Shown: positions 19,860 to 29,668, numbered from the stretch's first letter. The stretch is DNA of 64,000 bases from Salinarimonas soli (GCF_008386575.1 NZ_VUOA01000033.1:78510-142509), one strand, 5' to 3'. Numbers and translations are program-made. Notes: generated by a model from the letters alone, not told the origin.

Positions 19860-20342
19860 CTAGCCGCCCAGCAGGTTCTCCAGGAAGCCCGCCCCGATAT
19901 TGACGCCGAGCGTCCGGGCGAAGCCGAAATAGGCCAGGAGCGCGAGCACGAGGCCGATGCCGGCGTTGCGCACCACGTGGCGGTCGCCGAAGGCATAGGC
20001 GACCAGCACGAAGAGGATGGTCGAGGCGAGGGAGAAGCCCAGCGGCCCGATCAGGGTCACGTTGGCGACGAGCGCCACCGTGAGCACCGCCACCGCGCGC
20101 CAGTCGGGGGCGACCTCCTTCTCCTCCTCGGGCTGCCAGCCGCCGCGAAGGCCCCGCCACAGGAGGAGCGCGCCCAGGAGCGCGATCCCTCCCGTCGTGA
20201 TGTAGGGCAGGACCCGCGGGCCCACCTTGGCATAAAGCGGCGAGACGGGGATCTGCTCCGTCTGCCACAGCACGAGGCCGGCGAAGGCAAGCGTGCCCAG
20301 GCCGATGAAGGCCTCGGGCAGCGCGATCCGCATGCGGTCCAT
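19860..20342 (-). CDS. tctB: tripartite tricarboxylate transporter, small subunit TctB
   Basis: The 160-residue protein has four predicted membrane helices, the TctB arrangement, with the early helix ALPEAFIGLGTLAFAGLVLW. Sequence conservation in this family is low, so the call rests on topology, length and its place between tctC and tctA. Confidence 0.88.
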   Translation of the reverse strand: MDRMRIALPEAFIGLGTLAFAGLVLWQTEQIPVSPLYAKVGPRVLPYITTGGIALLGALLLWRGLRGGWQPEEEKEVAPDWRAVAVLTVALVANVTLIGPLGFSLASTILFVLVAYAFGDRHVVRNAGIGLVLALLAYFGFARTLGVNIGAGFLENLLGG

Positions 20343-20363
20343 CCGGCGCTCCTGCCAGGGTGA

Positions 20364-21332
20364 TCAGGCCGCGAGGCCGAGATCCTTGAGGATCGCCTCG
20401 ATGCGCGCGTTCTCCTCGGCGACGAACTTCGCGTAGGCGTCGCCGGTGAGCAGGATGCCCGTCCAGTCGCGCTTCTTCAGCTCCTCCTGCCAGGCGGAGC
20501 TCGCCGCCATCTTCTCCACGAGGGAGACGAGGGTCTTCTTCTGCTCCTCGCTGGCGCCCGGAGGCGCGAAGACGCCGCGCCAGTTGAACAGCTCCACATC
20601 GACGCCGCTCTCCTTGAGGGTCGGGGCGTCGATGCCCTCCTGGCGCTTGTCGGCCGAGATGGCCAGCAGCCGCAGCTTGCCCGCCTTCACCTGCTCGGCG
20701 AACTCGCCATACCCTGAGATGCCCGCCGCCACCTGGTTGCCGAGGAGCGCCGCGAGCGCCTGGCCGCCGCCCGCATAGGGGATGTAGTTGAGCTTCGAGG
20801 GCGTCACGCCCGCCGCCTTGCCGATCATGCCGAGCAGGATGTGGTCCGATCCGCCCGCCGAGCCGCCCGCCACGGGCACCTTGGAGGCGTCGGCCTTCAT
20901 GGCGTCCACCATGTCCTTGGCGGTCTTGAACGGCGACTGGGCCGGTACGACCACGGCGAGGAACTCGCCCGTGAGGCGGGCGATCGGGGTGGTCTGGGCG
21001 AGCTTCACGGGCGACTTGTTGGCGATGAGCGCGCCGACCATCACCATGCCGGCCACCATCATGGCGTTGGGGCGGTTGCGCCACTGGCCGACGAATTGCG
21101 GCAGGCCCACCGCGCCGCCGGCGCCGGGCACGTTGGTGATCTGGGCGGTGCCGATGAGCTTCTCGCCGCGCATCACGAGCTCGATGGCCCGCGCGGTCTG
21201 GTCCCAGCCGCCGCCCGGCGCCGCGGGCACGAAGAGCTGGAGCTGGTCGACGCTCTGGGCGTGGCCCGCGCCCGCGAAGCCGAGGACGGACGCGGCCGCG
21301 CCCGCGGCCAGGAATTGACGACGATCGATCAC
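20364..21332 (-). CDS. tctC: tripartite tricarboxylate transporter solute-binding protein TctC
   Basis: The 322-residue periplasmic protein has a signal peptide (MIDRRQFLAAGAAASVLG, Tat-like RRQFL) followed by the Bug/TctC fold: LFVPAAPGGGWDQTAR and GAGGAVGLPQF loops contact the ligand carboxylate. A GTG start with a GGGAGGAG ribosome-binding site is clear. It is the first gene of the operon and probably the most expressed. The ligand is unproven; the downstream citryl-CoA lyase-like enzyme points to a citrate-type acid. Confidence 0.93.
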   Translation of the reverse strand: MIDRRQFLAAGAAASVLGFAGAGHAQSVDQLQLFVPAAPGGGWDQTARAIELVMRGEKLIGTAQITNVPGAGGAVGLPQFVGQWRNRPNAMMVAGMVMVGALIANKSPVKLAQTTPIARLTGEFLAVVVPAQSPFKTAKDMVDAMKADASKVPVAGGSAGGSDHILLGMIGKAAGVTPSKLNYIPYAGGGQALAALLGNQVAAGISGYGEFAEQVKAGKLRLLAISADKRQEGIDAPTLKESGVDVELFNWRGVFAPPGASEEQKKTLVSLVEKMAASSAWQEELKKRDWTGILLTGDAYAKFVAEENARIEAILKDLGLAA

Positions 21333-21507
21333 GTGAACGCTCCTCCCGTAACGGGCCCGTCATAGGTTGCGGGCCCTTGGACAGTTCAGGCGCGTACTTG
21401 ACCGGAAAAGATGCCCTTGGGCAATAGGAGCGCGCGCCGGGCGGGGCAGCGATCGGGGTTGCGGGCCCCGTTTGCTGCCAGGCCCGCAACCCTGCGGTGT
21501 CGCGGCG

Positions 21508-22524
21508 TCAGGGCTTCAGCTCGGCCCCGGGCTTCGTGGCGCCGGTGAACTCCACCTTGACGCCCTTCTCGACCATGCCGGCCAGCTCCTCGGCATCCCA
21601 GTTCGTGAGCCGCACGCAGCCATGCGACGCGGTCTTGCCGACCTTCGCGGGGTCGGGCGTCCCATGGATGCCGTAGGTGTCCTTCGACAAATCGATCCAG
21701 ACCGAGCCCACGGGGTTGTTCGGGCCCGCCTTGATGGTGAAGGCCTTCTTCGCCTCCACCCCCTTGAACTGGTACTTGTCCGGCCGGTAGGTGTAGGTGG
21801 GGTTCGGAGCCACCGCCGTCACCTCGTGGACGCCCTCGGGGGTCGGCTTGTCCTCGCTGCCGATCGTGGCCGGGTAATAGGCGACGAGGCTGCCGTCCTC
21901 GGCGAAGGCGCGCAGCGCCTTGGCGGAGCGGTCGACCTCGATGCGCCGGACCTTCGCCTCGGGCTTCGGGGTCTCGACGTCGGCCACCAGGATCCGGGTG
22001 CCGGCCTTGTCGAAGCTCTTGCCGGGATTGAGCGCCTCGAGCAGGTCCTCGTCCATGTGGAAGCGCTCGGCGAGCATCTCCTCGGGGCTCGTATAGCCGA
22101 GCCGGTCGAGCTCCGCCTTGTCCTCGAACCGCTCCGGGATCTCCTTCGTGAAGGGGCCTTTCAGGTCCGCGTCGGTGATCGTGTATTCCTTGAGGGCGGG
22201 CCGGGCATCGGCCTCGGCGAGCCGCGCCAGGACCTCCGGATCGATCTCCCCGTCCTCCTTCAGCCCGTGCTGGCGCTCGAACGCCCGGACGGCGAGCCCG
22301 ACATTCTCGCCCCGGCGGCCGTCGATGACGCCCGGCGAGAAGCGCGCGCGGTCGAGCAGCACCTGCGCCCGGAGGATCGCGGGGCTCACCCCCTTCACGG
22401 CCTTGGCCGAGAGGTCGGCGCCGTTCACGGCGTCGAGGGACAGCCCTTGAGCCTGCAGCGCCGTGGAGGCGAGACAGAGGAAGCCGGCCGCGAGGCCGGC
22501 GGTGATGCGCTTTCGCTCCGCCAC
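21508..22524 (-). CDS. L,D-transpeptidase (YkuD domain)
   Basis: The 338-residue exported enzyme has a signal peptide (ending near ALQAQG), a peptidoglycan-binding-type helical region (about 50-100, LDRARFSPGVIDGRRGENVG) and a C-terminal YkuD domain with the catalytic SHGCVRL motif (Cys303) preceded by IHGTPDPAKVG. It would form 3-3 cross-links in peptidoglycan or attach proteins to it. A GTG start is used. It stands alone on the minus strand between the tct operon and tyrC. Confidence 0.93.
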   Translation of the reverse strand: MAERKRITAGLAAGFLCLASTALQAQGLSLDAVNGADLSAKAVKGVSPAILRAQVLLDRARFSPGVIDGRRGENVGLAVRAFERQHGLKEDGEIDPEVLARLAEADARPALKEYTITDADLKGPFTKEIPERFEDKAELDRLGYTSPEEMLAERFHMDEDLLEALNPGKSFDKAGTRILVADVETPKPEAKVRRIEVDRSAKALRAFAEDGSLVAYYPATIGSEDKPTPEGVHEVTAVAPNPTYTYRPDKYQFKGVEAKKAFTIKAGPNNPVGSVWIDLSKDTYGIHGTPDPAKVGKTASHGCVRLTNWDAEELAGMVEKGVKVEFTGATKPGAELKP

Positions 22525-22668
22525 GGGGCGTTCTCCTGACCAGACGAGCGGGGCATGGGGCCCCGCGCGCTTGGGAGGAAAGGCCGCGACAGGGGCAAGA
22601 GTTCCGCGCCCGCGGGTGCGGCGTTCGAAGCGATAGGATCGCCGGCCTATCGCGTCCCGGGGCGCCCC

Positions 22669-23613
22669 TCAGTCGGGCCGGCGGCGGCCGAAATCGGGCT
22701 CCGGGGTCTCCTGCCCCTGCGTGATGATGGAGCGGCGGATGGCGCGGGTGCGGGTGAAGAGGTTGAACAGGGCGTCGCCGTCGTCCCAGCGGATGGCGCG
22801 GGCGAGCAGCGCGATGTCCTCGTTGAGCCGCCCCAGCATCTCCAGCACGGCGCCCTTGTTGTGCAGGAAGATGTCGCGCCACATGGTCGGGTCGGAGGCG
22901 GCGATGCGGGTGAAGTCGCGAAAGCCGCCGGCCGAGAACTTGATCACCTCGGACTGGGTCACGGTTTCCAGGTCCGCCGCGGTGCCCACGATGTTGTAGG
23001 CGATGAGGTGGGGCACGTGGCTCGTGATGGCGAGCACGAGGTCGTGGTGCTCGGGCGTCATGATCTCGACGTTCGAGCCCATGGCCGTCCAGAAGGCGCG
23101 CACTCGCTCCAGCGCCTCGGGGGGCGTGCCCTCGGGCGGCGTGAGGATGCACCAGCGGTTCAGGAACAGGGTGGGGAAGCCGGATTCGGGCCCCGAATGC
23201 TCCGTGCCCGCCACCGGGTGGGCCGGGACGAAGGCGACGCCCTCGGGCAGATGGGGCGCCACCTGCGCCACCACCGACGCCTTCACCGAGCCCACGTCCG
23301 AGACGACGGCGCCGGGCTTCAACCCGTCGCGGATCGCCGCCGCCACCGTGCCGCAGGCGCCCACCGGCACGCACAGGATCACGTGGTCGCAATCGCGCAC
23401 GCCGGCGAGCGCGTCGCCCGTCGCCTCGTCGGCGATCCCGAGATCGCGCACGCGCCCGACCACGCCCTCGTCCCGGTCGATCGCCACGATGGTGCGGGCA
23501 AGTCCCATCTCCCGCGCGGCCCGCGCGATGGAGGAGCCGATGAGGCCCACGCCGATGAGGGCGAGGCGCTCGAAGATGGGCTCGGCCCGCGGGGCCCCGA
23601 GACGGTCCGTCAC
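22669..23613 (-). CDS. tyrC: prephenate/arogenate dehydrogenase
   Basis: The 314-residue protein has an N-terminal Rossmann motif (ALIGVGLIGSSIARA) and prephenate dehydrogenase segments (SDVGSVKASVV, FVPAHPVAGTEHSGP). It makes 4-hydroxyphenylpyruvate or tyrosine; whether prephenate or arogenate is preferred cannot be read. A GTG start follows the hisC stop by 4 bp, so it is the last gene of the chorismate mutase-hisC-tyrC operon. Confidence 0.93.
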   Translation of the reverse strand: MTDRLGAPRAEPIFERLALIGVGLIGSSIARAAREMGLARTIVAIDRDEGVVGRVRDLGIADEATGDALAGVRDCDHVILCVPVGACGTVAAAIRDGLKPGAVVSDVGSVKASVVAQVAPHLPEGVAFVPAHPVAGTEHSGPESGFPTLFLNRWCILTPPEGTPPEALERVRAFWTAMGSNVEIMTPEHHDLVLAITSHVPHLIAYNIVGTAADLETVTQSEVIKFSAGGFRDFTRIAASDPTMWRDIFLHNKGAVLEMLGRLNEDIALLARAIRWDDGDALFNLFTRTRAIRRSIITQGQETPEPDFGRRRPD

Positions 23614-23617
23614 CCGC

Positions 23618-24712
23618 TCAAGCCCTCATGAAGAGGCCGAGCGCCTCGACCACGAGGCGGTTGGCTTCCGCGTCGCCGATGGTGAGGCGCAGCGCGTCGG
23701 GCAGCCCGTAGGCCTCGACCCGGCGCAGGACGAGGCCGCGCCCGGTCAGGAAGGCGTCCGCGTCGGCCGCCGTGCGCCCCGCCTCCTGGGGGAAGTGGAT
23801 CAGCAGGAAGTTGCCCACGCTCGGGGTGACCTTCAGGCCCAGCGCCTCGATCTCGCGGGTGAGCGCGGGCAGCCATTCGTCGTTGTGGGCGAGCGCCGCC
23901 GAGAGGTGCGCGTCGTCATGAATCGCCGCGACGCCCGCCGCGATGGCGGGGGCGTTCACGTTGAAGGGCCCGCGGATGCGGTTCACGGCGTCGATCACGT
24001 GGGCGGGGCCGACCATCCAGCCAAGCCGCAGGGCCGCGAGCCCGTAGATCTTCGAGAAGGTGCGGGTCATCACCACGTTGTCGGAGGTGGCGACGAGCTC
24101 GAGCCCCGAGGCGTAGTCGTTGCGCCGGACATATTCGGCATAGGCCGCGTCGAGCACGAGGAGCACGTGCGGCGGCAGCCCCGCATGCAGGCGCTTCACC
24201 TCGTCGAAGGGGATGTAGGTGCCCGTGGGATTGTTGGGGTTGGCGAGGAAGACGATCTTGGTGCGCTCGGTGACGGCGGCGAGGATCGCGTCGACGTCGG
24301 CCGTGAGGTCGCGCTCGGGCGCCACCACGGGCGTGCCGCCCGCGGCGAGGATCGCGATGCGGTAGACCAGGAAGCCGTGCTGGCTGAACAGGCCCTCGTC
24401 GCCCGGGCCGATATAGGCGGAGGTGAGGAGCGCCAGCAGCTCGTCCGACCCTGCCCCGCACAGGATGCGCGCCGGATCGAGCCCGTATTTCGCCGCGATC
24501 GCCTCGCGCAGCGCGCCCGCCGTGCCGTCGGGATAGAGCGCCAGGGTCTCCGCGTTCGCCCGCACCGCCTCCATCGCCTTGGGCGAGGGGCCGAGCGGCG
24601 TCTCGTTGGAGGAGAGCTTATGCACCTTCACCCCCGCCGGCGCCTTGCTCTTGCCCGGCACATAGGCCTCGATCGCGAGGACGCCGGGGCGGGGAACGGG
24701 ACGGGCGGACAT
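23618..24712 (-). CDS. hisC: histidinol-phosphate / aromatic aminotransferase
   Basis: The 364-residue class I PLP enzyme shows [30 protein letters not shown] and the PLP-lysine motif [15 protein letters not shown]. HisC-type enzymes transaminate histidinol phosphate and often phenylpyruvate or prephenate. Location between chorismate mutase and tyrC points to an aromatic amino acid role here, possibly alongside histidine synthesis. Confidence 0.92.
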   Translation of the reverse strand: MSARPVPRPGVLAIEAYVPGKSKAPAGVKVHKLSSNETPLGPSPKAMEAVRANAETLALYPDGTAGALREAIAAKYGLDPARILCGAGSDELLALLTSAYIGPGDEGLFSQHGFLVYRIAILAAGGTPVVAPERDLTADVDAILAAVTERTKIVFLANPNNPTGTYIPFDEVKRLHAGLPPHVLLVLDAAYAEYVRRNDYASGLELVATSDNVVMTRTFSKIYGLAALRLGWMVGPAHVIDAVNRIRGPFNVNAPAIAAGVAAIHDDAHLSAALAHNDEWLPALTREIEALGLKVTPSVGNFLLIHFPQEAGRTAADADAFLTGRGLVLRRVEAYGLPDALRLTIGDAEANRLVVEALGLFMRA

Positions 24713-24805
24713 GGCGGTACCTGCAAGCGGTCGGTCTTGGCCTGCTCCCTAGCAGGCGCCGCGGGGGAGTTCACGCGGAAAGTGGGGTGATCTCCCGGGG
24801 GGAGA

Positions 24806-25639
24806 TCACCCCACCTGGAACCGCTCGGCATGCCCACCCACCTCGTGCAGCGCGCCGGGCCCGACGCCCGCCTCCGTCAGCACGGCCTCGACGCGCTCGC
24901 GGGGATGCGCGCCGCCCACCGCGAGGAGCGCCGAGAGGGTGCCCTGGACGCCGGCGCTGGCGACGATCTCGCCGTCGAGCGCGAGCAGCGCCTCGCGGGC
25001 GTCGTCGCGCCAGCGCTCGAAGCGGCCAGCATAGAGCACCACGTCGCGCACGGCGGCGTCGGCGAGCGGCTTGGAGATGCAGAAGACGGGGGTGCCCGCC
25101 GGATGGCCGGGGCGCTCGATGAAGGGCAGGCGGGCGATCACCTTCGGCCGCCCCTCACCAACGAGCCCCCGCCACCACGCTCCCGCGGACGCGCCCTGGT
25201 CGAGGCGGAACACCCCGAGATCGCCCCGCGACCCTGCCACCGCCTCAATCACCGCCTCGGCGCTCGGATGGGGCATGTAGGGCACCGTGTAGCCGAAATG
25301 GAAGCGCGCCGAATCCCGCATCGGCCCGTCCCCGCCCGAGACGTCGGCGTGGACCGAATAGGGCGCCTGGACATAGGTGAAGGTGGCGATGATTACCCGC
25401 CAGATCGACTCCACCGTGTCGAGGGGCAGGAGCCCGCCGTGGCGCGCCGCGAGCCGGCGCATGATGTCGATCTCGCGGCCCGGGCGGAAGGCGGAGCCCG
25501 ATTCCTGCGTGCCCTTGGCCTTGATCAGCCGCTCGATGATCTCGCCCCGCTCCATGAGCAGGCGGTGCATCGCCTCATCCAGGCGGTCGATCTCCCGGCG
25601 CAGGTCGGCGAGGGCGAGGGGAGCGGGAGCGTCGGGCAT
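24806..25639 (-). CDS. chorismate mutase with a PDT-like C-terminal region
   Basis: Residues 1-95 of 277 are an AroQ-type chorismate mutase (DLRREIDRLDEAMHRLLMER, RLIKAKG, then FRPGREIDIMRRL), converting chorismate to prephenate. The rest has no certain match; GDLGVFRLDQGASAGAW, VIARLPFI and TPVFCISK fall in the order of prephenate dehydratase segments (GVVPIENS, LPI, TRF) but the catalytic TRF is lost. It may be a decayed or regulatory domain. The start MPDAPAP was preferred to an ATG 25 codons upstream. It leads the operon with hisC and tyrC. Confidence 0.85.
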   Translation of the reverse strand: MPDAPAPLALADLRREIDRLDEAMHRLLMERGEIIERLIKAKGTQESGSAFRPGREIDIMRRLAARHGGLLPLDTVESIWRVIIATFTYVQAPYSVHADVSGGDGPMRDSARFHFGYTVPYMPHPSAEAVIEAVAGSRGDLGVFRLDQGASAGAWWRGLVGEGRPKVIARLPFIERPGHPAGTPVFCISKPLADAAVRDVVLYAGRFERWRDDAREALLALDGEIVASAGVQGTLSALLAVGGAHPRERVEAVLTEAGVGPGALHEVGGHAERFQVG

Positions 25640-25728
25640 GGAGCGGGCTCGCGTGAGGCGGGGCTCCACCTTGTAGCCGAAACCGGGTCGGTGCGAAGGG
25701 TCGGTCCGCCTCATATCAGCAAGCGCAA

Positions 25729-25920
25729 CCTGTCATCCCCGGCCGGAACCGGCCGTAGGTCGGTGGAGGGGAAGGGGATCCAGCGAAACGATGTTGCCGC
25801 GCAGCGGCTCACCTTGGCCCGCAAAGGGCCCTGGACGGGCACAAGGTGCGCCTACGGCGCATCAAGTTACGCTGGATCCCCTTCCCCTCCGCCCTGACGG
25901 GCTCCGGCCGGGGATGACAG
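25729..25920. repeat. long intergenic palindrome, family B copy 2
   Basis: 192 bp, same termini and inner arms as the copy at 18029, with a diverged central loop. It fills most of the 406-bp gap between the divergent chorismate mutase and metX genes. I see nothing else in that gap beyond presumed promoters; no methionine riboswitch could be recognised. Confidence 0.88.
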
Positions 25921-26045
25921 CGGAGAGGCGGCTGCGATCATTCCCCACAAGCGCCCCGCCGCGTTGACGCATCGCCCCGCCCGCAATACCCGAAGGGCAT
26001 GTTTCTGCTAGAGTCGCGCACCGGACCGCACGAGTAGCCCCCCTC

Positions 26046-27218
26046 ATGCTCTCAGCCCGCCGCATCACCGAGGAAGCCCGGATCCAGGCCGACGAGCCGG
26101 CGAGCCCCGTCATGCGCTTTGGCGCCGACGCGCCGCTGGCCATGGACGCGGGGGTGGCGCTGGCGCCCTGGCAGATCGCCTACCAGACCTATGGCAGCCT
26201 CAATGCGGAGCGCTCCAACGCGGTGCTCATCTGCCATGCCCTCACGGGCGACCAGCACGTGGCGAACGTCCACCCCGTGACGGGCAAACCTGGGTGGTGG
26301 GAGACCCTGATCGGGCCGGGCAAGCCCATCGACACGGACCGCTTCTTCGTGATCTGCGCCAACGTGCTCGGCGGCTGCATGGGGACCACGGGGCCGGCCT
26401 CCACCAATCCCGAGACGGGGCAGGCCTACGGCCTCGACTTTCCCCTCGTCACCATCGGCGACATGGTGCGGGCCCAGGCCATGCTGGTGGACCGGCTGGG
26501 GATCGAGAGCCTGTTTGCCGTGGTGGGCGGCTCCATGGGCGGGATGCAGGTGCTGCAATGGGCGGCGACCTATCCCGAGCGCGTCTTCGCGGCGCTTCCC
26601 ATCGCCACGGGCGCGCGGCACTCGGCCCAGAACATCGCCTTCCACGAGGTCGGCCGCCAAGCCGTGATGGCCGATCCGGACTGGCGCGGCGGGCGCTATC
26701 TCGACCACGGGGTGCGCCCCCACAAAGGCCTCGCGGTGGCCCGCATGGGGGCGCACGTCACGTACCTGTCGGAGAGCGCGCTGCACCGCAAGTTCGGCCG
26801 GCGCCTCCAGGACCGGGCCGCGCCCACCTTCTCCTTCGACGCGGATTTCCAGATCGAGTCCTACCTGCGGCACCAGGGCATCAGCTTCGTCGAGCGCTTC
26901 GACGCCAATTCCTATCTCTACGTGACCCGGGCGATGGACTATTTCGACCTCGCGGCGGAGCATGGCGGGGCGCTGGCGGGCGCCTTCCGGGGCGCGCGCA
27001 CGCGCTTTTGCGTGATCTCCTTCACCTCCGACTGGCTCTTCCCCACCTCCGATTCCCGCGCCATCGTGCATGCGCTGAACGCCGCCGCGGCCCCCGTGAG
27101 CTTCGTCGAGATCGAATCCGACAAGGGCCACGACGCCTTCCTCCTGGAGGAGCCGGGCCTGTTCGGCACCATCCGGGGCTTCGTCGAGGCGGCCGCGCGG
27201 GCAAGGGGGATCGCATGA
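26046..27218 (+). CDS. metX: homoserine O-acyltransferase MetX
   Basis: The 390-residue alpha/beta hydrolase-fold enzyme acylates homoserine, the committing step of methionine synthesis. It shows the nucleophile elbow GGSMGG (Ser163), TSDWLFP with the acid Asp, and the catalytic His362 in [17 protein letters not shown] is a further family segment. Acetyl- versus succinyl-CoA preference cannot be decided by eye. It overlaps metW by 4 bp (ATGA), the standard proteobacterial metX-metW pair. Confidence 0.95.
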   Translation: MLSARRITEEARIQADEPASPVMRFGADAPLAMDAGVALAPWQIAYQTYGSLNAERSNAVLICHALTGDQHVANVHPVTGKPGWWETLIGPGKPIDTDRFFVICANVLGGCMGTTGPASTNPETGQAYGLDFPLVTIGDMVRAQAMLVDRLGIESLFAVVGGSMGGMQVLQWAATYPERVFAALPIATGARHSAQNIAFHEVGRQAVMADPDWRGGRYLDHGVRPHKGLAVARMGAHVTYLSESALHRKFGRRLQDRAAPTFSFDADFQIESYLRHQGISFVERFDANSYLYVTRAMDYFDLAAEHGGALAGAFRGARTRFCVISFTSDWLFPTSDSRAIVHALNAAAAPVSFVEIESDKGHDAFLLEEPGLFGTIRGFVEAAARARGIA

Positions 27219-28030
27219 GCGAGGAGACCGGCGCCCCGGGCGCGGGCGAGGCGGAGCGCGCGGCCGACGCGCCGGGCCCGGACGAGACCGAGAGCACCCG
27301 CCTGTCCGTCAAGGCGGCGGGGGCCTTTCCGGGCGCCACGGTGCTCGGCGGCCTCCTGCCCGGCGGCGACGTGCCGCGCGAGCGCCCGCGCCAGGCCCTC
27401 GACCGGGGCAGCCTCGACGATTTCTACGCCCGGGCCGACCACGTCCTCATCGCCGACATGGTGGAGAGCGGCGCCCGGGTGCTGGACGTGGGCTGCGGCG
27501 ACGGCTCGCTCCTGGCGCTGCTCGCCCGCCGGCGCGGCGTCGACGGGCGCGGGATCGAGCTCTCGCGCCAGAACGTCGGCGAATGCCTCGCCAAGGGGCT
27601 CGCCGTGATCCAGGGCGACGCCGACACGGATCTCGCCGACTATCCCGACGACGCCTTCGACTACGTGATCCTGTCCCAGACCATCCAGGCGACGCGCCGC
27701 CCGCGCTGGGTCCTGGAGCACATGCTGCGCATCGGCCGGCGCGCCATCGTCACCTTCCCGAATTTCGGCCATTGGCGGGTGCGCATCGAGCTGGGGCTGA
27801 AAGGGCGCATGCCCGTGACCGACAACCTGCCCTACAGCTGGTACGACACGCCCAACATCCACTTCTGCACCATCCGCGACTTCGTCTCGCTCTGCCGCGA
27901 GGTGGGGGCCGGGATGGAGCGCGCCGTGGCCCTCGACGCCTCCGGCCAGCCGGTGCGCGTCAACCTGCCCTGGTGGGCCTGGAACCTGCTCGGCGACCAG
28001 GGCGTGTTCCTGCTGCGGCGCGGGGGCTGA
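27215..28030 (+). CDS. metW: methionine biosynthesis protein MetW
   Basis: A Rossmann methyltransferase-like protein with [12 protein letters not shown], the conserved [13 protein letters not shown] segment and [15 protein letters not shown], diagnostic of MetW, which partners MetX. At 271 residues it carries about 55 extra, probably disordered residues at the N-terminus rich in Gly, Ala and Glu. The start is supported by the ATGA overlap with metX, although a later start cannot be excluded. Confidence 0.92.
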   Translation: MSEETGAPGAGEAERAADAPGPDETESTRLSVKAAGAFPGATVLGGLLPGGDVPRERPRQALDRGSLDDFYARADHVLIADMVESGARVLDVGCGDGSLLALLARRRGVDGRGIELSRQNVGECLAKGLAVIQGDADTDLADYPDDAFDYVILSQTIQATRRPRWVLEHMLRIGRRAIVTFPNFGHWRVRIELGLKGRMPVTDNLPYSWYDTPNIHFCTIRDFVSLCREVGAGMERAVALDASGQPVRVNLPWWAWNLLGDQGVFLLRRGG

Positions 28031-28037
28031 GAGGCCC

Positions 28038-28553
28038 CTAGTGGTGCGCGTGGCCGGCGTCCCTGGCCCCGATGCCGCGCACCTGGAACGTCACCTCGAC
28101 GGTGCCGGCGCGCTCGAACCGCAGGGTGCCGCGCACGGCCTGCCCCTCGCGCAGGGGCTCCTTGAGATCCACGAACATCACGTGCATGCCGCCCGGGCGC
28201 AGCTCCACGGTCTGGCCGGGCGCGATCTCCAGGCCGCGCTCCAGGGGGCGCATGCGGGCGACGCCGTCGGCCTCGCTGCTCTCGTGCATCTCGAACCCGC
28301 CCGCGACGGCGAGCGATCCGCCGACCAGCCGGTCGGGCTCGCGCCCGGTATTGGTGATGCGGATATAGCCCCCCGCCACCTTCGCCCCGCCCGGCGTCGC
28401 CCGCGACCAGGGCTGCTCGACGACGAGCGCCCCCGCCCGAACCGGCCCGAGGGACGCCGCCGGAGCGGGCGCCGCCGGCCCGTGGCTGTGCTGGGCCTGC
28501 GCCGCAGGGGCGAGGACGAGAAGGGCGAGAAGGGCGGCGGAGCGCAAGGGCAT
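28038..28553 (-). CDS. periplasmic copper chaperone PCu(A)C
   Basis: The 171-residue exported protein has a signal peptide (MPLRSAALLALLVLAPAAQA) and the PCu(A)C copper site: MHESSEADGVARM then GGMHVMF. Extra His residues near the mature N-terminus (QHSHG) and at the C-terminus (GHAHH) may also bind metal. It delivers Cu(I) for cytochrome oxidase assembly. It converges with metW 7 bp away; no oxidase genes are nearby. Confidence 0.9.
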   Translation of the reverse strand: MPLRSAALLALLVLAPAAQAQHSHGPAAPAPAASLGPVRAGALVVEQPWSRATPGGAKVAGGYIRITNTGREPDRLVGGSLAVAGGFEMHESSEADGVARMRPLERGLEIAPGQTVELRPGGMHVMFVDLKEPLREGQAVRGTLRFERAGTVEVTFQVRGIGARDAGHAHH

Positions 28554-28626
28554 GGCGGAGTCCTGGGGTGACGCGCGGCATATAGGCCGTTTCCGGCGGC
28601 GCGGGGAGGGGCGACGTGGAACGCGG

Positions 28627-28655
28627 CCTCCCTTCTCCCCATGGGAGAGGGGAGG
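28627..28655. repeat. short palindrome before the EamA gene
   Basis: Arms of 13 bp with one mismatch around CTCCCCATGGGAGAGGGG, the same core as the end of family C elements. It lies in the gap between the divergent PCu(A)C and EamA genes. Confidence 0.6.
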
Positions 28656-28735
28656 CGCGCCCCCTCCCGCGCTCAGCGACTGCGTGACAGGGGCGGGAAA
28701 GCAACTTAAGGGGGACCTTCGAGGAAAGGCGAGCC

Positions 28736-29668
28736 ATGGCGTCCAGCCCCACGACCGCACCGATCGAGTCAGGCCAGGCCGCGGCGTTCGCGGCCCTGTG
28801 CGCGGGCGCCGTGGCCATGGGGATCTCGCCCGTCTTCGTGCGCTTCGCCGCCGCGGACGTGGGCCCCTTCGCGAGCGCGTTCTGGCGCGTGGCCCTGGCG
28901 CTCCCGGTGCTCTATGCCTGGATGCGCATCGAGGAGGCGGGGCCCGGGCCGGCGCGGCGCTCGTTCACCCCCGCCGCGCTCTTCGCCGGCCTCGCCTTCG
29001 CGGGCGACCTGTTCTTCTGGCATCTGTCCATCCTCAACACCACGGTGGCCAACGCCACGTTCTTCGCCACCACGGCGCCAATCTTCGTGGTGCTCGCGAG
29101 CTGGCTCGTCCTGAAGCGGCGCGCCTCGCGGGAGACCCTGGCGGGCCTGTCGCTGTGCGTGGCGGGCGGCGTCGCGCTCATCGGGCAGAGCTTCCAGGTC
29201 GATCCCGACCGGGTGGTGGGCGATCTCTACGGGGTCGCGACCGCCGTGTTCTTCGCCCTCTATTTTCTGGGCGTCGAGCGCGCCCGGGGCGAGGGCGGCG
29301 GCGCGGCGCGGGTGACCTTCGCCCTCACCCTCGTGACCGCGGCGGTGCTGCTCGCGGTGGCGCTCGTCGCGAACGTGACGGCGGGCCACGGCGTCATCCC
29401 CCATACGCCGAAAGCCATCGCGGCCCTCGTCGCCATGGCCTTCATCAGCCATGCGGGCGGCCAGGGCCTGCTCGCGGTGGCGCTCGGGCGGCTTCCCGCC
29501 ACCTTCTCCTCGCTCGTCATCTTCCTGGAGGCGATCGCAGGCGCGGCCTTCGGCTGGATCATCCTGGGCGAGGCCCTCACGCCCGTCCAGATGCTCGGCG
29601 GCGCGCTCATCCTGTTCGGAATCTGGTGGGCCCGCCCCCGCCCGAAGCCCGCGCCGGCCCTGCCGTGA
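28736..29668 (+). CDS. EamA/DMT family transporter
   Basis: The 310-residue protein has ten predicted membrane helices in two EamA repeats (first SPVFVRFAAADVGPFASAFW, second from about 165). These exporters move amino acids or other metabolites; the substrate is unknown. The start has a GAGGAAAGG ribosome-binding site. Confidence 0.9.
   Translation: MASSPTTAPIESGQAAAFAALCAGAVAMGISPVFVRFAAADVGPFASAFWRVALALPVLYAWMRIEEAGPGPARRSFTPAALFAGLAFAGDLFFWHLSILNTTVANATFFATTAPIFVVLASWLVLKRRASRETLAGLSLCVAGGVALIGQSFQVDPDRVVGDLYGVATAVFFALYFLGVERARGEGGGAARVTFALTLVTAAVLLAVALVANVTAGHGVIPHTPKAIAALVAMAFISHAGGQGLLAVALGRLPATFSSLVIFLEAIAGAAFGWIILGEALTPVQMLGGALILFGIWWARPRPKPAPALP

Noticed and set aside
25921-26045. 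A SAM-type riboswitch upstream of metX
   Set aside because: Alphaproteobacterial methionine genes often have one, but the expected conserved SAM-II or SAH elements could not be found here.
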